Positions 18,153 through 28,195 are shown, counted from the stretch's first letter. The stretch is DNA of 64,000 nt from Jilunia laotingensis (GCF_014385165.1 NZ_JACRTF010000001.1:4526001-4590000), one strand, 5' to 3'. Program-made: numbers and translations. Notes: generated by a model from the sequence alone, not told the origin.

Positions 18153-18761
18153 ATGTTAATTATTGGAATAGCTGGCGGAACTGGTTCCGGAAAAACCACC
18201 GTCGTACGAAAAATCATCGAAAGTCTTCCTGCCGGAGAAGTAGTTTTACTTCCACAGGATTCCTATTACAAAGACAGTAGCCATGTCCCGGTAGAAGAAC
18301 GCCAGAATATAAATTTTGACCATCCGGATGCTTTTGAATGGAACTTGCTTTCCAAACACGTGGCCACACTGAAAGAGGGAAAAAGCATCGAACAGCCTAC
18401 TTACTCTTACCTGACGTGTACCCGCCAACCGGAAACGATTCATATCGAGCCTCGTGAAGTTATCATCATCGAAGGAATCCTGGCACTTTGTGACAAGAAG
18501 TTGCGCAATATGATGGATCTCAAAATATTTGTAGATGCCGACCCCGACGAACGTCTGATACGAGTCATCCAACGGGACGTAATTGAACGCGGTCGTACGG
18601 CAGAAGCTGTCATGGAGAGGTATACAAGGATTCTAAAGCCGATGCATTTACAATTTATAGAACCTTGCAAACGTTATGCAGATTTAATAGTGCCCGAAGG
18701 TGGAAACAATAAGGTGGCAATCGACATTCTTACTATGTATATCAAAAAGCACTTGCAATAA
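18153..18761 (+). CDS. udk: Uridine kinase
   Basis: A 202-residue P-loop kinase of pyrimidine salvage, phosphorylating uridine and cytidine with ATP or GTP. It starts MLIIGIAGGTGSGKTT, the Walker A loop at residues 8-16, followed by LPQDSYYKD, NFDHPDAF and VIIEGILAL typical of the uridine kinase/PRK family, and an R-rich lid (RLIRVIQRDVIERGRT). The frame is open to 18072 but the promoter (18079-18086) lies within that extension, so the ATG at 18153 is used. The MltF-like gene follows after 25 bases. Confidence 0.95.
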   Translation: MLIIGIAGGTGSGKTTVVRKIIESLPAGEVVLLPQDSYYKDSSHVPVEERQNINFDHPDAFEWNLLSKHVATLKEGKSIEQPTYSYLTCTRQPETIHIEPREVIIIEGILALCDKKLRNMMDLKIFVDADPDERLIRVIQRDVIERGRTAEAVMERYTRILKPMHLQFIEPCKRYADLIVPEGGNNKVAIDILTMYIKKHLQ

Positions 18762-18786
18762 GTACGAATTATAAAATATCATTGCG

Positions 18787-20181
18787 ATGAAACGCCAAGC
18801 TGTCATTTACTTGATTTCATTAGTGAGTATTTGCTGTATCGTAATAGGATGCCGCAAAACTAACAATCATGCAGATGAAGTAGGGGCGCATGATCTTGCC
18901 CAAATAAAAGACAGCGGTGAATTAGTAGTATTGACATTGTATAGTTCAACCTCCTACTTTATTTATCGAGGCCAGGAAATGGGTTTCCAATATGAATTGA
19001 GTGAACAGTTTGCCAAAAGTCTAGGTGTAAAATTACGCATTGAAGTAGCTAATAATGTATCTGATATGATCAGGAAGTTGCTCGCTGGTGAAGGAGACCT
19101 GATCGCTTACAATCTGCCTATTACGAAAGAATGGAAAGACAGCCTGATTTATTGTGGGGAAGAAGTCATTACCCACCAAGTGATTGTCCAGCGGAATAAT
19201 GGGAAAACCCAGCCGTTGACCGATGTAACCCAACTAGTCGGAAAGGACGTCTATGTGAAACCGGGTAAATATTATGAGCGTCTAACAAATTTGAATAATG
19301 AACTAGGCGGTGGAATCCATATTCACAAGGTAACGGGAGACAGTATCACAGCAGAAGATTTAATCACGCAAGTAGCGCAGGGAAAAATTCCTTATACGGT
19401 AGCAGACAATGACTTGGCCATGCTAAATAAAACGTATTATCCCAACTTGAATATCGGGCTTTCCATCAGTTTCGACCAACGCGCTTCATGGGCGGTACGT
19501 AAGGATTGTCCCGAACTTGCAGCCGCAGCCGACAAATGGCATGAGGAGAATATGACTTCACCGGCCTATACAGCCAGTATGAAACGATATTTTGAAATCA
19601 GCAAAGCAATCCCACATTCTCCAATCCTTTCGCTGCGGGAAGGGAAAATCTCCCATTACGACGACTTGTTTAAGAAATACTCGAAAGAAATAGACTGGGA
19701 TTGGCGTCTCTTGGCATCACTGGCATATACTGAATCTAATTTCGACACCACAGCCGTCTCATGGGCAGGAGCCAAAGGCCTCATGCAACTCATGCCTCAA
19801 ACCGCGCGGGCAATGGGAGTTCCTCCAGGAATGGAGCAAAACCCGGAAGAAAGTGTCAAAGCTGCCGTAAAATATATAGCAGCAACCGACAAAAGCTTAC
19901 GTACGATCCCCGACAAACAAGAACGCATCAAATTCATCTTAGCATCCTATAATGCAGGATTAGGGCATATTCTCGATGCGATGGCCCTTGCCAACAAATA
20001 TGGAAAAAACAAAAACGTATGGGACAATAATGTAGAAAACTACATACTCTTGAAGAGTAATGAGGAATATTTCACCGACCCGGTATGTAAAAACGGTTAT
20101 TTCCGCGGAATTGAAACATTCAATTTTGTCAGAGATATAATGTCTCGTTACGAAGCCTATAAAAAGAAAATCAAAAAGTAA
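18787..20181 (+). CDS. MltF-like lipoprotein lytic transglycosylase with solute-binding domain
   Basis: A 464-residue lipoprotein (lipobox VSICCIVIGC, Cys about residue 22). The N-terminal half (about 35-270) is a family 3 solute-binding fold (DSGELVVLTLYSSTSYFIYRGQEMGFQYEL), and the C-terminal half (about 285-440) is an SLT/goose-lysozyme domain with catalytic Glu in YTESNFD and the motifs AKGLMQLMPQTA and ASYNAG. This is the MltF architecture, where the binding domain senses peptidoglycan fragments and controls cleavage between MurNAc and GlcNAc. It is 25 bases after udk and ends at a strong terminator. Confidence 0.9.
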   Translation: MKRQAVIYLISLVSICCIVIGCRKTNNHADEVGAHDLAQIKDSGELVVLTLYSSTSYFIYRGQEMGFQYELSEQFAKSLGVKLRIEVANNVSDMIRKLLAGEGDLIAYNLPITKEWKDSLIYCGEEVITHQVIVQRNNGKTQPLTDVTQLVGKDVYVKPGKYYERLTNLNNELGGGIHIHKVTGDSITAEDLITQVAQGKIPYTVADNDLAMLNKTYYPNLNIGLSISFDQRASWAVRKDCPELAAAADKWHEENMTSPAYTASMKRYFEISKAIPHSPILSLREGKISHYDDLFKKYSKEIDWDWRLLASLAYTESNFDTTAVSWAGAKGLMQLMPQTARAMGVPPGMEQNPEESVKAAVKYIAATDKSLRTIPDKQERIKFILASYNAGLGHILDAMALANKYGKNKNVWDNNVENYILLKSNEEYFTDPVCKNGYFRGIETFNFVRDIMSRYEAYKKKIKK

Positions 20182-20263
20182 ATACAGTCGAATAAATGCG
20201 TCAGATGTTAAGGAATGGATAAACCTTCTTACTTAGGGATATTCAGTAAATCCTATAAAATTA

Positions 20264-20309
20264 GCCAACTAATTCATACTAAAAGTATTGCGAATTAGTT
20301 GGCTTTTTT
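20264..20309 (+). terminator. Intrinsic terminator after the MltF-like gene
   Basis: AGCCAACTAATTC (20264-20276) pairs perfectly with GAATTAGTTGGCT (20292-20304), followed by a T run. It sits just outside the insertion sequence and insulates it from upstream transcription. Confidence 0.85.
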
Positions 20310-20327
20310 GTATCTTTAGGTATTCCC

Positions 20328-21813
20328 CCTAAAATACGGTTTGACGGCCAAAACGGGGGAAATATCCACACTAAGATATGGCGAAGATACAAAATATTTC
20401 AGAAATTCACCCTACTTTAGGGTTTACAGAATTCGATATTCTGGAAAAATATCGTAAGAGTTTTCATGCGAGTGAGCTTGGCAGTCTTCATTCCGTGTTT
20501 CCGTTCGAGAGTATAGCCAAAGAGACAGGCCTTTCACAATCCCGCTTGGGTCGCAGGAACAGTTTCAGTCCTTCCGCGAAGATAGCCCTTATGGTACTGA
20601 AGGCTTACACCGGATTCTCTGACAGGCTGCTGGTAGAACATCTTAACGGAAACATACACTATCAGTTGTTCTGTGGTATCATGATAGACCCGTCCTGCCC
20701 CATAACCAACTACAAGATAATCAGCGCTATCCGTAATGAGATAGCATCCCGTCTTGACATCGACTCCCTTCAGAAAATCCTTGCCTCACACTGGAAGCCT
20801 TATCTTGAGAACCTTCACGTGTGTATGACCGATGCCACATGTTATGAAAGTCATATGCGTTTCCCTACGGACATGAAGCTCCTTTGGGAAAGCATCGAAT
20901 GGCTCTACCGGCATGTCTGCATGCATTGTGGGAAACTCGGCATAAGGCGTCCCCGTAACAAATATGCGGATGTTGCGGTATCCTATCTATCCTATTGCAA
21001 GAAAAGAAAGAGGAAGGCTTCGAGGACAAGAATGCTGAAGCGTCGCATGATCAGACTCCTGGAAAAACTCATCATACAACGGGATGACATTCACAGAGAA
21101 TACGGCTCTTCACTCACATATACACAGGATTATCAGAAACGGCTTTCCATCATCAGAAAGGTCCTTGTACAGGAAAAGGAACTCTTTGAAGGCAGGAAGG
21201 TCAGTGAACGTATTGTCAGTATTGACCGTCATTACGTACGCCCTATCGTAAGGGGCAAGGAGACAAAATCTGTCGAGTTCGGTGCAAAGGCTAATAACAT
21301 ACAGATAGACGGAATCTCGTTCATCGGGCACATCTCTTTCAAGGCATTCAATGAGGGCATACGTCTGAAAGACTGTATCCGTATGCATCAGAAGTTGATG
21401 AATGTAAGGGTCAGGTGTGTGGCCGCTGATTCCATATACGCCAATAATGCCAACAGGAAGTTCTGTACAAAATATGGGATATCAACCTCCTTTGTACGCA
21501 AGGGAAGGGCTGCAAAGGACGAGGTGGTGAGAAAGGCTCTCAGGAGTGAACTCTCAAGGGAAAGAGCCACCAGGCTTGAAGGCAGTTTCGGTACGCAAAA
21601 ACAGCATTACTCGCTATCGAAAATCAAAGCACGGAACAGGAAAACAGAAATCCTGTGGATTTTCTTTGGGATACATACGGCAAACGCAATATTGATGATT
21701 GATAAAATCAAAAACGGACAGAAGAAAGCTGCATAGCATAAGTATAAAGAATCTGTTAGAAGAAGTCTCAGGCTTCTTCCGGAACATCATGCCCAAAAGG
21801 AGAAGATTTTAGG
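20328..21813 (+). mobile_element. Insertion sequence with one DDE transposase (approximate ends)
   Basis: About 1.49 kb around a full transposase gene. Both ends share CCTAAAAT at the tip (20328-20335 and, inverted, 21806-21813), and the following bases also agree in part (TTTgacGGcCA against TTTtGGGCA), consistent with imperfect terminal inverted repeats. No clear target duplication was found, so the ends are provisional. It lies in the gap between the mltF-like and nitroreductase genes and interrupts nothing recognisable. Confidence 0.6.
20378..21736 (+). CDS. IS transposase (DUF772 plus DDE domain, IS1182/IS5-like)
   Basis: A 452-residue intact transposase. The N-terminal part (NSFSPSAKIALMVLKAYTGFSDRLLVEHLNGNIHYQLFCGI) is the DUF772-type DNA-binding region. 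The DDE-type core follows: MTDATCYESHMRFPTD has the first Asp, RCVAADSIYANNANRKFC the second, and RLEGSFGTQKQHYSLSKIKARN near the C-terminus the Glu. The basic stretch KKRKRKASRTRMLKRRMIRLL lies between. Family placement (IS1182 or a relative within IS5) is from general resemblance only. No frameshift or stop is seen, so the element could be active. Confidence 0.88.
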   Translation: MAKIQNISEIHPTLGFTEFDILEKYRKSFHASELGSLHSVFPFESIAKETGLSQSRLGRRNSFSPSAKIALMVLKAYTGFSDRLLVEHLNGNIHYQLFCGIMIDPSCPITNYKIISAIRNEIASRLDIDSLQKILASHWKPYLENLHVCMTDATCYESHMRFPTDMKLLWESIEWLYRHVCMHCGKLGIRRPRNKYADVAVSYLSYCKKRKRKASRTRMLKRRMIRLLEKLIIQRDDIHREYGSSLTYTQDYQKRLSIIRKVLVQEKELFEGRKVSERIVSIDRHYVRPIVRGKETKSVEFGAKANNIQIDGISFIGHISFKAFNEGIRLKDCIRMHQKLMNVRVRCVAADSIYANNANRKFCTKYGISTSFVRKGRAAKDEVVRKALRSELSRERATRLEGSFGTQKQHYSLSKIKARNRKTEILWIFFGIHTANAILMIDKIKNGQKKAA

Positions 21814-21837
21814 TCAGAGAGAAAAAATAGATAATAA

Positions 21838-21895
21838 AAATGGCATATGAGATGATATGAACAAAGCATCTTCATAGGCCATTTTATGTTTTTAA
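21838..21895. terminator. Terminator hairpin between IS and nitroreductase gene
   Basis: AAAATGGCATATGAGATG pairs, with small bulges, with CATCTTCATAGGCCATTTT; A run on the left, T-rich run on the right. It can end the minus-strand nitroreductase transcript and readthrough from the IS. Confidence 0.65.
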
Positions 21896-21960
21896 AGACA
21901 TTTACTGAATGTCCCTACTTAACACCTGAATTCTTACAACCAATACCCGATGTCATTCTA

Positions 21961-22554
21961 TCAGTATCTGTTGTAATGTATTTTATTCTCATCAAATTTT
22001 TGTTTAGGCTGCTGTTCAGTGGAAGGATAACCGAAAGGAATGACACACAACGGAAGAACATTTTCAGGAAGAGCCGTATATTTCCGTACCACTTCCATCC
22101 GGTCTTCATATGGATATGCAGCCGTCCAAACGGCACCAAGCCCTTGCGCCTCGGCAGCAAGCAATATGTTCTGGGCAGCGGCTGAACAATCCAAATACCA
22201 ATAAGAAGAGCGGGCAGAATCTCCACAAACCACAATTGCATAACGTGCTTGCGCGAGCATTTTTGCATAAGGCAATGTCGCAGCCATCGAATCGAGAGAA
22301 GCCCGTTCGGTAACTAGCACAAATTCCCAGGGGCGCGTGTCTTTACCGGAAGGAGCAGCCATTCCAGCACGAAGCATCTTGTCGATTTTATCTTTCTCAA
22401 CTCCTTTATTCAAATAAGTACGTACACTTTTACGGGCAAAAATATTATCCAAGGCTACATTTCCGCTCCCCTCTTCCTTTTCCTGAGTAAAAGTACAAGA
22501 GACAAAAGTACCCAGCAACAGGGCCAATATACACAAAATAGAATATCTTTTCAT
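21961..22554 (-). CDS. Nitroreductase-family lipoprotein
   Basis: A 197-residue protein with a lipobox (LLLGTFVSC, Cys about residue 20) followed by a nitroreductase fold: IFARKSVRTYL with the FMN-contacting Arg-Ser-Val-Arg, AAPSGKDTRPWEFVLV, and GLGAVWTAAYPYEDR near the C-terminus. Such enzymes reduce nitro-groups or quinones with NAD(P)H and FMN; export of a flavin enzyme as a lipoprotein is unusual in general but common in Bacteroides annotations. It lies 10 bases downstream of metH on the same strand and is probably co-transcribed. Confidence 0.88.
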   Translation of the reverse strand: MKRYSILCILALLLGTFVSCTFTQEKEEGSGNVALDNIFARKSVRTYLNKGVEKDKIDKMLRAGMAAPSGKDTRPWEFVLVTERASLDSMAATLPYAKMLAQARYAIVVCGDSARSSYWYLDCSAAAQNILLAAEAQGLGAVWTAAYPYEDRMEVVRKYTALPENVLPLCVIPFGYPSTEQQPKQKFDENKIHYNRY

Positions 22555-22564
22555 AAACTTATGA

Positions 22565-25321
22565 TTAAAACAGATTCAGTTTATTCTTTTGAGCTTCCTC
22601 CAAAGACACCGTTTCACGACGCAGCTTCCCACTCTTCTCACGCAGTTTTTGATATTCCTCATGCAACTCCCTCGCAAGCTCTTCCTTTGTTTTAGGATTG
22701 AGCAAACGTGCAGCAACCCCGGCATTTTGAGACGCATCTTTCAGATGAACCACGGGAGCATGATAGACCGGAGCTATTTTTAAAGCCGTATGCATTTTCG
22801 AAGTCGTTGCACCACCAATCAGCAAAGGGATGTCCAACCCAGCTTTTTCCATCTCCATAGCCACATGAACCATCTCTTCCAACGAAGGAGTAATCAGTCC
22901 GCTCAGACCTATCATATCGACTTTTTCTTCAATGGCACGCTGAATGATAATCTCTACAGGAACCATTACGCCAAGATCGATGATATCGTATCCATTACAA
23001 GCCATAACAACAGAAACAATATTTTTTCCAATATCATGTACATCTCCTTTCACGGTAGCAAGCAACACTTTACCTGCAGAAGATGCCCCTTCCTGTTTTT
23101 CCGATTCAATAACGGGCTGCAAAATAGCAACCGCCTTCTTCATTGTCCGGGCGGTTTTCACTACCTGCGGCAGGAACATCTTACCGGCACCAAATAAATC
23201 CCCCACGTGATTCATGCCATCCATCAAAGGGCCTTCAATAATATCCACCGCTTTATCGTAAAGGGATAGCGCCTCCGCAAGATCATCTTCCAAGAAATCA
23301 CCAATCCCTTTTACAAGAGCATATTGCAGGCGTTCTTGTATGGTACCGTCCCTCCATGCAGGATAAATAGATGGTTGTGAGCCGACTTGCCTATGTCCTC
23401 CATCCTTTTCAGCCTTTAAGTTTTCCGCCAATTCAATCAATCGCTCCGAAGCATCCGGTCGGCGATTTAAAACAACATCTTCTATCTTTTCGAGTACATC
23501 CGAAGGGATATCCGTATACAAAACAGATGTTGCCGGATTCACGATCCCCATATCCATCCCCTGACGGATAGCATGATAGAGGAATACAGCGTGCATGGCT
23601 TCACGTATGTAATTATTTCCCCTGAATGAAAATGAAAGATTGCTGACACCGCCACTGACATGTGTTCCCGGCAAATTTTTACGAATCCATCCCGTTGCAT
23701 TGATAAAGTCAACGGCATAGTTATTATGCTCTTCTATGCCTGTAGCAACGGCAAGCACATTGGGATCAAAAATTATGTCCTGTGGATTAAAACCGACTTT
23801 GTCCACGAGAAGATGATAAGCACGCTCACAAACCTCTATTTTACGGGCCGAGGTGTCAGCTTGCCCTTTCTCGTCGAATGCCATTACCACGACTGCCGCA
23901 CCATATTGTTTTATCTTACGGGCATGTCTCAGGAACGCTTCTTCTCCTTCTTTCAAGGAGATGGAATTCACGATGGCTTTCCCTTGCAAGCATTTCAATC
24001 CAGCTTCAATGACTTCCCATTTGGAAGAGTCGATCATGACGGGCACACGGGCGATATCAGGCTCGGAAGCAATCAGATTAAGGAAAGTCGTCATTTCCTG
24101 ACAGGCATCCAACAAGCCATCATCCATATTTATATCAATGATTAGTGCCCCATCTTCTACCTGTTGACGCGCAATGGAAAGTGCTTCATCATATTTCTTC
24201 TCGTTGATGAGACGCAGAAACTTACGCGAACCAGCTACGTTACACCGTTCCCCTATATTTACAAAATTGATCTCAGGTTTCACTTCCAGCAATTCAAGTC
24301 CTGAAAGCCAAAGACTATTCGGTTTCAGGACAGGTAGATGAGGAGTTGCCCCCTCGACCAAAAACTGATACTCAGCGATGTAAGCATCGGTAGTGCCACA
24401 ACACCCCCCAATAATATTCACCAATCCTTCCCGAATGTACTCTTTCACTTCGTGCGCCATGTCTGCCGGTGACTGATCATACTTACCCAAGCTATTGGGA
24501 AGTCCTGCATTGGGATATGCACTAATATAATAAGGAGCGCGTGTGGCCAACTGCTCAAGGAAAGGTTTCAGCTGCTTTGCACCGAATGAGCAATTCAAAC
24601 CGACTGAAAAGATATTGGCATGTTGAACGGATGCCAGAAATGCGTCTAATGTCTGCCCGGAAAGCGTACGTCCGCCAATATCGGAAACGGTTACAGAAAG
24701 CATAATGGGGACTTCAACTCCCGTTTTCTTCATCGCCTGATCAGCAGCGTATATAGCGGCTTTGGCATTTAGAGTATCAAAAATGGTTTCGATCAAGATA
24801 GCATCTACCCCGCCTTCGAGCATAGCCTCCATCTGTTGTTGATACGCTGCCGACAATCCGTCATAAGTCAAAGCACGAAAGGCAGGATTGTTCACATCGG
24901 GACTCATGGAACAAGTCTTGTTCGTAGGTCCGACAGATCCTGCCACAAAGCGGGGTTTACCAGGATTCTTTGCCGTGTATTCATCAGCTACTTCACGCGC
25001 TAATTTTACAGCAGTCAGATTTATTTCCCGGACATACTCTTCTACATGGTAATCGGCCATAGAAACCGTAGTAGAGCTAAATGTATTCGTTTCTATAATA
25101 TCCGCCCCGGCTTCAAGATATTTGCGATGGATATCCTGAATGACATCCGGACGGGTGAGGCAAAGCAAATCATTATTTCCTTTCAGCTGGCCGGGAATAT
25201 GAGCAAAGCGTTCACCACGAAAATCTTCTTCCTTTAAGTTGTATTGCTGAATCATGGTCCCCATCGCTCCGTCCAAAATCAGGATACGTCGGGACACCAA
25301 TTGTGGAATAGTCATCCTCAT
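22565..25321 (-). CDS. metH: Cobalamin-dependent methionine synthase lacking the activation domain
   Basis: A 918-residue enzyme transferring a methyl group from methyltetrahydrofolate via cobalamin to homocysteine. Homocysteine domain (about 1-320) with zinc ligands in LNCSFGAK and GGCCGT; pterin-binding domain (about 345-610, [15 protein letters not shown]); cap and B12-binding domains (about 640-880) with the DVHDIG motif, His about 762 being the lower axial cobalt ligand. It ends about where the E. coli AdoMet-dependent reactivation domain begins, so reactivation must come from another protein or be absent. It is 23 bases downstream of smpB in a minus-strand gene run; no cobalamin riboswitch fits in that gap. 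Confidence 0.95.
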   Translation of the reverse strand: MRMTIPQLVSRRILILDGAMGTMIQQYNLKEEDFRGERFAHIPGQLKGNNDLLCLTRPDVIQDIHRKYLEAGADIIETNTFSSTTVSMADYHVEEYVREINLTAVKLAREVADEYTAKNPGKPRFVAGSVGPTNKTCSMSPDVNNPAFRALTYDGLSAAYQQQMEAMLEGGVDAILIETIFDTLNAKAAIYAADQAMKKTGVEVPIMLSVTVSDIGGRTLSGQTLDAFLASVQHANIFSVGLNCSFGAKQLKPFLEQLATRAPYYISAYPNAGLPNSLGKYDQSPADMAHEVKEYIREGLVNIIGGCCGTTDAYIAEYQFLVEGATPHLPVLKPNSLWLSGLELLEVKPEINFVNIGERCNVAGSRKFLRLINEKKYDEALSIARQQVEDGALIIDINMDDGLLDACQEMTTFLNLIASEPDIARVPVMIDSSKWEVIEAGLKCLQGKAIVNSISLKEGEEAFLRHARKIKQYGAAVVVMAFDEKGQADTSARKIEVCERAYHLLVDKVGFNPQDIIFDPNVLAVATGIEEHNNYAVDFINATGWIRKNLPGTHVSGGVSNLSFSFRGNNYIREAMHAVFLYHAIRQGMDMGIVNPATSVLYTDIPSDVLEKIEDVVLNRRPDASERLIELAENLKAEKDGGHRQVGSQPSIYPAWRDGTIQERLQYALVKGIGDFLEDDLAEALSLYDKAVDIIEGPLMDGMNHVGDLFGAGKMFLPQVVKTARTMKKAVAILQPVIESEKQEGASSAGKVLLATVKGDVHDIGKNIVSVVMACNGYDIIDLGVMVPVEIIIQRAIEEKVDMIGLSGLITPSLEEMVHVAMEMEKAGLDIPLLIGGATTSKMHTALKIAPVYHAPVVHLKDASQNAGVAARLLNPKTKEELARELHEEYQKLREKSGKLRRETVSLEEAQKNKLNLF

Positions 25322-25344
25322 TTATTTATCATTAACATTCATCA

Positions 25345-25797
25345 TTACCGTTTAAACATACGGTCCATATCGCGACGATCATCTTTTTCTTTCAGAGATT
25401 CACGTTTATCATACTGCTTCTTACCTTTGGCCAAAGCTATCACCACCTTAGCCAGTCCTTTCTCATTGACAAACATGCGAACCGGAACAATGGTAAACCC
25501 CGTCTCCTTGGTTCCCCGTTCCAACTTCTTCAACTCTTTTTTCTCAAGTAATAGCTTCCTGTCTCTACGAGCCGTATGATTATTGTACGAACCGTAAAAG
25601 TATTCGGCAATGTGCATGTTCTTCACCCACAATTCGCCTTTTGCAAAGTAGCAAAACGTATCTACCAGACTTGCTTTGCCCAGGCGGATGGATTTGATTT
25701 CCGTCCCGGTAAGCACAATACCTGCCGTATAAGTATCGATCAATTCATAATCGAACGTAGCACGCTTATTTTTTATATTTACAGGAGCTAATTTCAT
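25345..25797 (-). CDS. smpB: SsrA-binding protein SmpB
   Basis: A 150-residue tmRNA-binding protein of trans-translation, rescuing stalled ribosomes. Begins [33 protein letters not shown], the standard OB-fold start, includes [15 protein letters not shown] and ends with the basic [25 protein letters not shown] tail that inserts in the decoding centre. Full length. It sits between the Yip1-family gene (7 bases upstream) and metH. Confidence 0.97.
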   Translation of the reverse strand: MKLAPVNIKNKRATFDYELIDTYTAGIVLTGTEIKSIRLGKASLVDTFCYFAKGELWVKNMHIAEYFYGSYNNHTARRDRKLLLEKKELKKLERGTKETGFTIVPVRMFVNEKGLAKVVIALAKGKKQYDKRESLKEKDDRRDMDRMFKR

Positions 25798-25804
25798 TAT
25801 TTTC

Positions 25805-26380
25805 TTAATTTAGTATTGCTGTAAGTTTATTGAAAACAAATTGTATTACTGCCGGACATATTATTAACAACAGAGAAGACAGAATGGTGAATCGTAAACG
25901 GTTCTTTTCTTCAACTTGCATCAAAACAGAAGCACCCTCCCATACTACGTAAACAATGTAAAACTGCAATAGCCAGCCAATAATACTAAAATCCGGCAAT
26001 AAACCGGTAATTATCTTCAGCAAAAAAGTGACCACCAAGGCATAGCCTGCAAACTGTTGGGTAAGTGGAATATCATCAGCCTTCCCGAACATCTTCACCT
26101 GCATCTGATTGATAGCGTAGGCAGCCAGAAAATAGCCTCCGAACAAAGCCACTGCTACAGCACAACATTGTGTCATTGCAATCTGAAAACTTTGCGGACC
26201 GCCCCAGCCATTAGCCAATAATGAACCGGCAAATACGGCCAGACCACATAAACCAATCATAGGATAGACAAAAGCCATGAAAACTTTTCGCCTATCCTCC
26301 TCCAAACGAATTTCCTCCCAAGCCTTGGCCGGAGAGGAAATCAGTGTCATTGCAATTTTAAATAATTCTTTGTAATTCAA
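25805..26380 (-). CDS. Yip1-family integral membrane protein
   Basis: A 191-residue protein with about five hydrophobic segments (starting around [23 protein letters not shown]) and the N-terminal amphipathic stretch [17 protein letters not shown] typical of bacterial Yip1/YckC-like proteins. Function unknown. Its ATG directly abuts the stop of the NigD-like gene, and smpB follows after 7 bases, so all three are one transcription unit. Confidence 0.8.
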   Translation of the reverse strand: MNYKELFKIAMTLISSPAKAWEEIRLEEDRRKVFMAFVYPMIGLCGLAVFAGSLLANGWGGPQSFQIAMTQCCAVAVALFGGYFLAAYAINQMQVKMFGKADDIPLTQQFAGYALVVTFLLKIITGLLPDFSIIGWLLQFYIVYVVWEGASVLMQVEEKNRLRFTILSSLLLIICPAVIQFVFNKLTAILN

Positions 26381-27106
26381 TTATCGTAACTTTATTTTTA
26401 AAGGCTCTTTCTGTAAAGTTCCTCCAGTTTTATCGGCCTCCACAACTAGTTCTATAAATCCTTCATCATCAGCCTTCAACACGGTAGGATTTTCATAAGT
26501 ACTCAACAATGTGTTTACAGCGCTCAAATAAGGAATATTAAATGAAATAAATGCAGTCAACGGGTTATATACATCTTTTTGTCCAACCGTTTGAACGAAT
26601 TTCACATACAACGTGTTGTTTTCTGCTCGTTTAGGAACCATATCAAAACTGGCAGGACTGGTAGCATATCCATTGAAGGAAAAGGCTATGTTATAATAAC
26701 GATCAGTTGCCCATGCTTCTCCCAATTGTACGATAGGATATTCATTTTTTATCGTATCCGGACGATTGCAAAAAGTTTTAGTAAAAAGTCCCTGTGCATC
26801 CACAATAGAGACACTGTATTCCTTAGTCTGGTCTTGTGTCAGAGAGACTCCTTCGGACAATTTCAAGTATACAAACGCTCTCTCTACATACTCCCCAGTC
26901 GTTTTATTCTTAAGGAAATCGGGATTAGTCGGTTTATATTTATAACCATCATCAGATATTAAAGTCGCATCCAATCCCAAATAACTACTTACCGTCACAT
27001 ATGCCGCAATATCATAAGGAGACTCGCTATCCCCATCCATACACGAAGTAAAACCACCACCCATAAGAACAATCAGGGCTAACATTAAAATGTTCACTTG
27101 TTTCAT
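26381..27106 (-). CDS. NigD-like lipoprotein
   Basis: A 241-residue lipoprotein (lipobox GGGFTSC) followed by DGDSESPYDIAAYVTV, an N-terminal small beta-barrel region and a C-terminal beta-sandwich (LYVKFVQTVGQKDVYNPLTAFISFNIPYL), resembling the NigD/NigD-like family first named from Bacteroides bacteriocin loci. The ATG at 27106 is chosen because the upstream extension runs into the promoter box at 27125-27132. Function unknown; likely outer-membrane or periplasmic. First gene of the run Yip1-smpB-metH-nitroreductase. Confidence 0.7.
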   Translation of the reverse strand: MKQVNILMLALIVLMGGGFTSCMDGDSESPYDIAAYVTVSSYLGLDATLISDDGYKYKPTNPDFLKNKTTGEYVERAFVYLKLSEGVSLTQDQTKEYSVSIVDAQGLFTKTFCNRPDTIKNEYPIVQLGEAWATDRYYNIAFSFNGYATSPASFDMVPKRAENNTLYVKFVQTVGQKDVYNPLTAFISFNIPYLSAVNTLLSTYENPTVLKADDEGFIELVVEADKTGGTLQKEPLKIKLR

Positions 27107-27127
27107 AAATCTATTTTTTAGAGTTTG

Positions 27128-27138
27128 CAAAGATATAA
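27128..27138 (-). promoter_or_regulatory. -7 promoter box of the NigD-like/smpB/metH run
   Basis: Minus strand TATATCTTTG contains TATCTTTG, a full match to TAnnTTTG, about 20-25 bases before the ATG at 27106. It overlaps the alternative TTG start, which argues against that start. Confidence 0.55.
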
Positions 27139-27188
27139 ATTCTAATTCACATTCAATAAATGCAGAGGCTTAAAAAATACTGCATAGA

Positions 27189-27689
27189 TCACTTGTTAAT
27201 TTTCGCAAACAGTTCCAAATGTTCATCAACATATCTTGCAATTAACGCTGTCACCCGTTCCTCCATGTCTAAATATTCTTCCTCGATTTCATCAAAAGCT
27301 TCATATTGCTCATACATTGCCATAAACTCGTCATCCGTACGTTCTTTCTCCAAATCGACACGATGATCGTCATATATCTTTTTTGCTTTATACACCAATT
27401 TTGAAAGATCTTCCGCCCCCCACATACGCATTACTTTGGCAAAAGGATTATCAAAAATATATCCTCCATATCCATTTTGTATCAACTGGCAAAAGCCTCC
27501 CGCCATTACTTCATCCCGGAATATCTGATAAGCAAGCAAAGAATGCTGTTCTCCCGTAAGCAGAGACATCGCCTCAGCTGTCCATTCATCGCCTATAGCT
27601 TCTTTGTATTTATCAGTAAATACCTGGATAAACTCATCCATTCCTTCTCCCACCGCTTTACGCAAAGCCGCGTCCGTTACTTCTATCAT
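27189..27689 (-). CDS. DUF4375 (DMP19-like) protein
   Basis: A 166-residue acidic cytosolic protein, all helical by pattern (ALLAYQIFRDEVMAGGFCQLIQNGYGGYIFDNPFAKVMRMWGAEDLSKLVYKAKKIYDDH). The GGFxQLIxNGYG motif is that of DUF4375/DMP19 proteins, a family related to a DNA-mimic from Neisseria; whether this member mimics DNA is unknown. A -7 box (CAAAGGTA on the plus strand, 27717-27724) lies 28 bases upstream. It stands alone. Confidence 0.8.
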   Translation of the reverse strand: MIEVTDAALRKAVGEGMDEFIQVFTDKYKEAIGDEWTAEAMSLLTGEQHSLLAYQIFRDEVMAGGFCQLIQNGYGGYIFDNPFAKVMRMWGAEDLSKLVYKAKKIYDDHRVDLEKERTDDEFMAMYEQYEAFDEIEEEYLDMEERVTALIARYVDEHLELFAKINK

Positions 27690-27716
27690 ACGCTTACTAT
27701 ATACAAATTAATGCCA

Positions 27717-27724
27717 CAAAGGTA
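27717..27724 (-). promoter_or_regulatory. -7 promoter box of the DUF4375 gene
   Basis: Minus strand TACCTTTG matches TAnnTTTG, 28 bases before the ATG at 27689; no clear -33 element. Confidence 0.5.
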
Positions 27725-27833
27725 GTAACTTTAATCATTACACAGTATAATTTTCCGCTAAAAGAAATGGCTTTTTGATTGTAGTATGTACTATAGCACG
27801 TTTCGTATGGCCGACGCATTGCTTACACAAAAG

Positions 27834-28106
27834 TTAGCTAAAGATTTCACTGCTTACGTGGTAGTCATCCCGTAGACGGATTTCGCCTACCAATGCGATG
27901 TAAATACCATAACCCTCCATGCCACATTTTTCAATAAGCAGGAGTATGTTGTCGTTTGCCATGTGGCAGACTGGGAGCAGGGTAAATTGGTCATTCTTCA
28001 TAATGAATGTATGATTTATGAAGAAATGCTTCGTTGCATCGACCAACCACAAAGTTATGGATTCATTACGGAAACAGGTCACTGTGGCTTTGCCGATTCG
28101 TGACAA
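27834..28106 (-). pseudogene. Relic of a DUF4373 (Lin1244/Lin1753-like) replication-type gene
   Basis: The 90-codon frame carries, from about residue 36, MKNDQFTLLPVCHMANDNIL-LLIEKCGMEGYGIYIALVGEIRLRDDY, which resembles the start of the DUF4373 domain found in phage and mobile-element replication proteins (pattern: short disordered start, ND-I-LL, GxEGYGIYI). Full members run to about 300 residues; here a stop follows soon after the conserved block and nothing recognisable continues in other frames. The first 35 codons do not look like protein. Probably a decayed fragment; the rest of 27690-28195 holds no other gene that I can see. Confidence 0.5.
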
Positions 28107-28195
28107 TCGCGCTTATGTCACGTATTTGTAAAAGTGCCCGTTTGCATCTACCATATTCGACAGAGGACCAGGAGATAATGAATATATAAATATCA

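Noticed and set aside
20310..21830. Target-site duplication of the IS
   Set aside because: The bases next to the proposed ends do not match; no duplication can be claimed.
21886..22185. 99-codon plus-strand frame
   Set aside because: Mostly antisense to the nitroreductase gene; no protein character.
25322..25344. Cobalamin or SAM riboswitch upstream of metH
   Set aside because: Only 23 bases separate smpB and metH, too few for either riboswitch.
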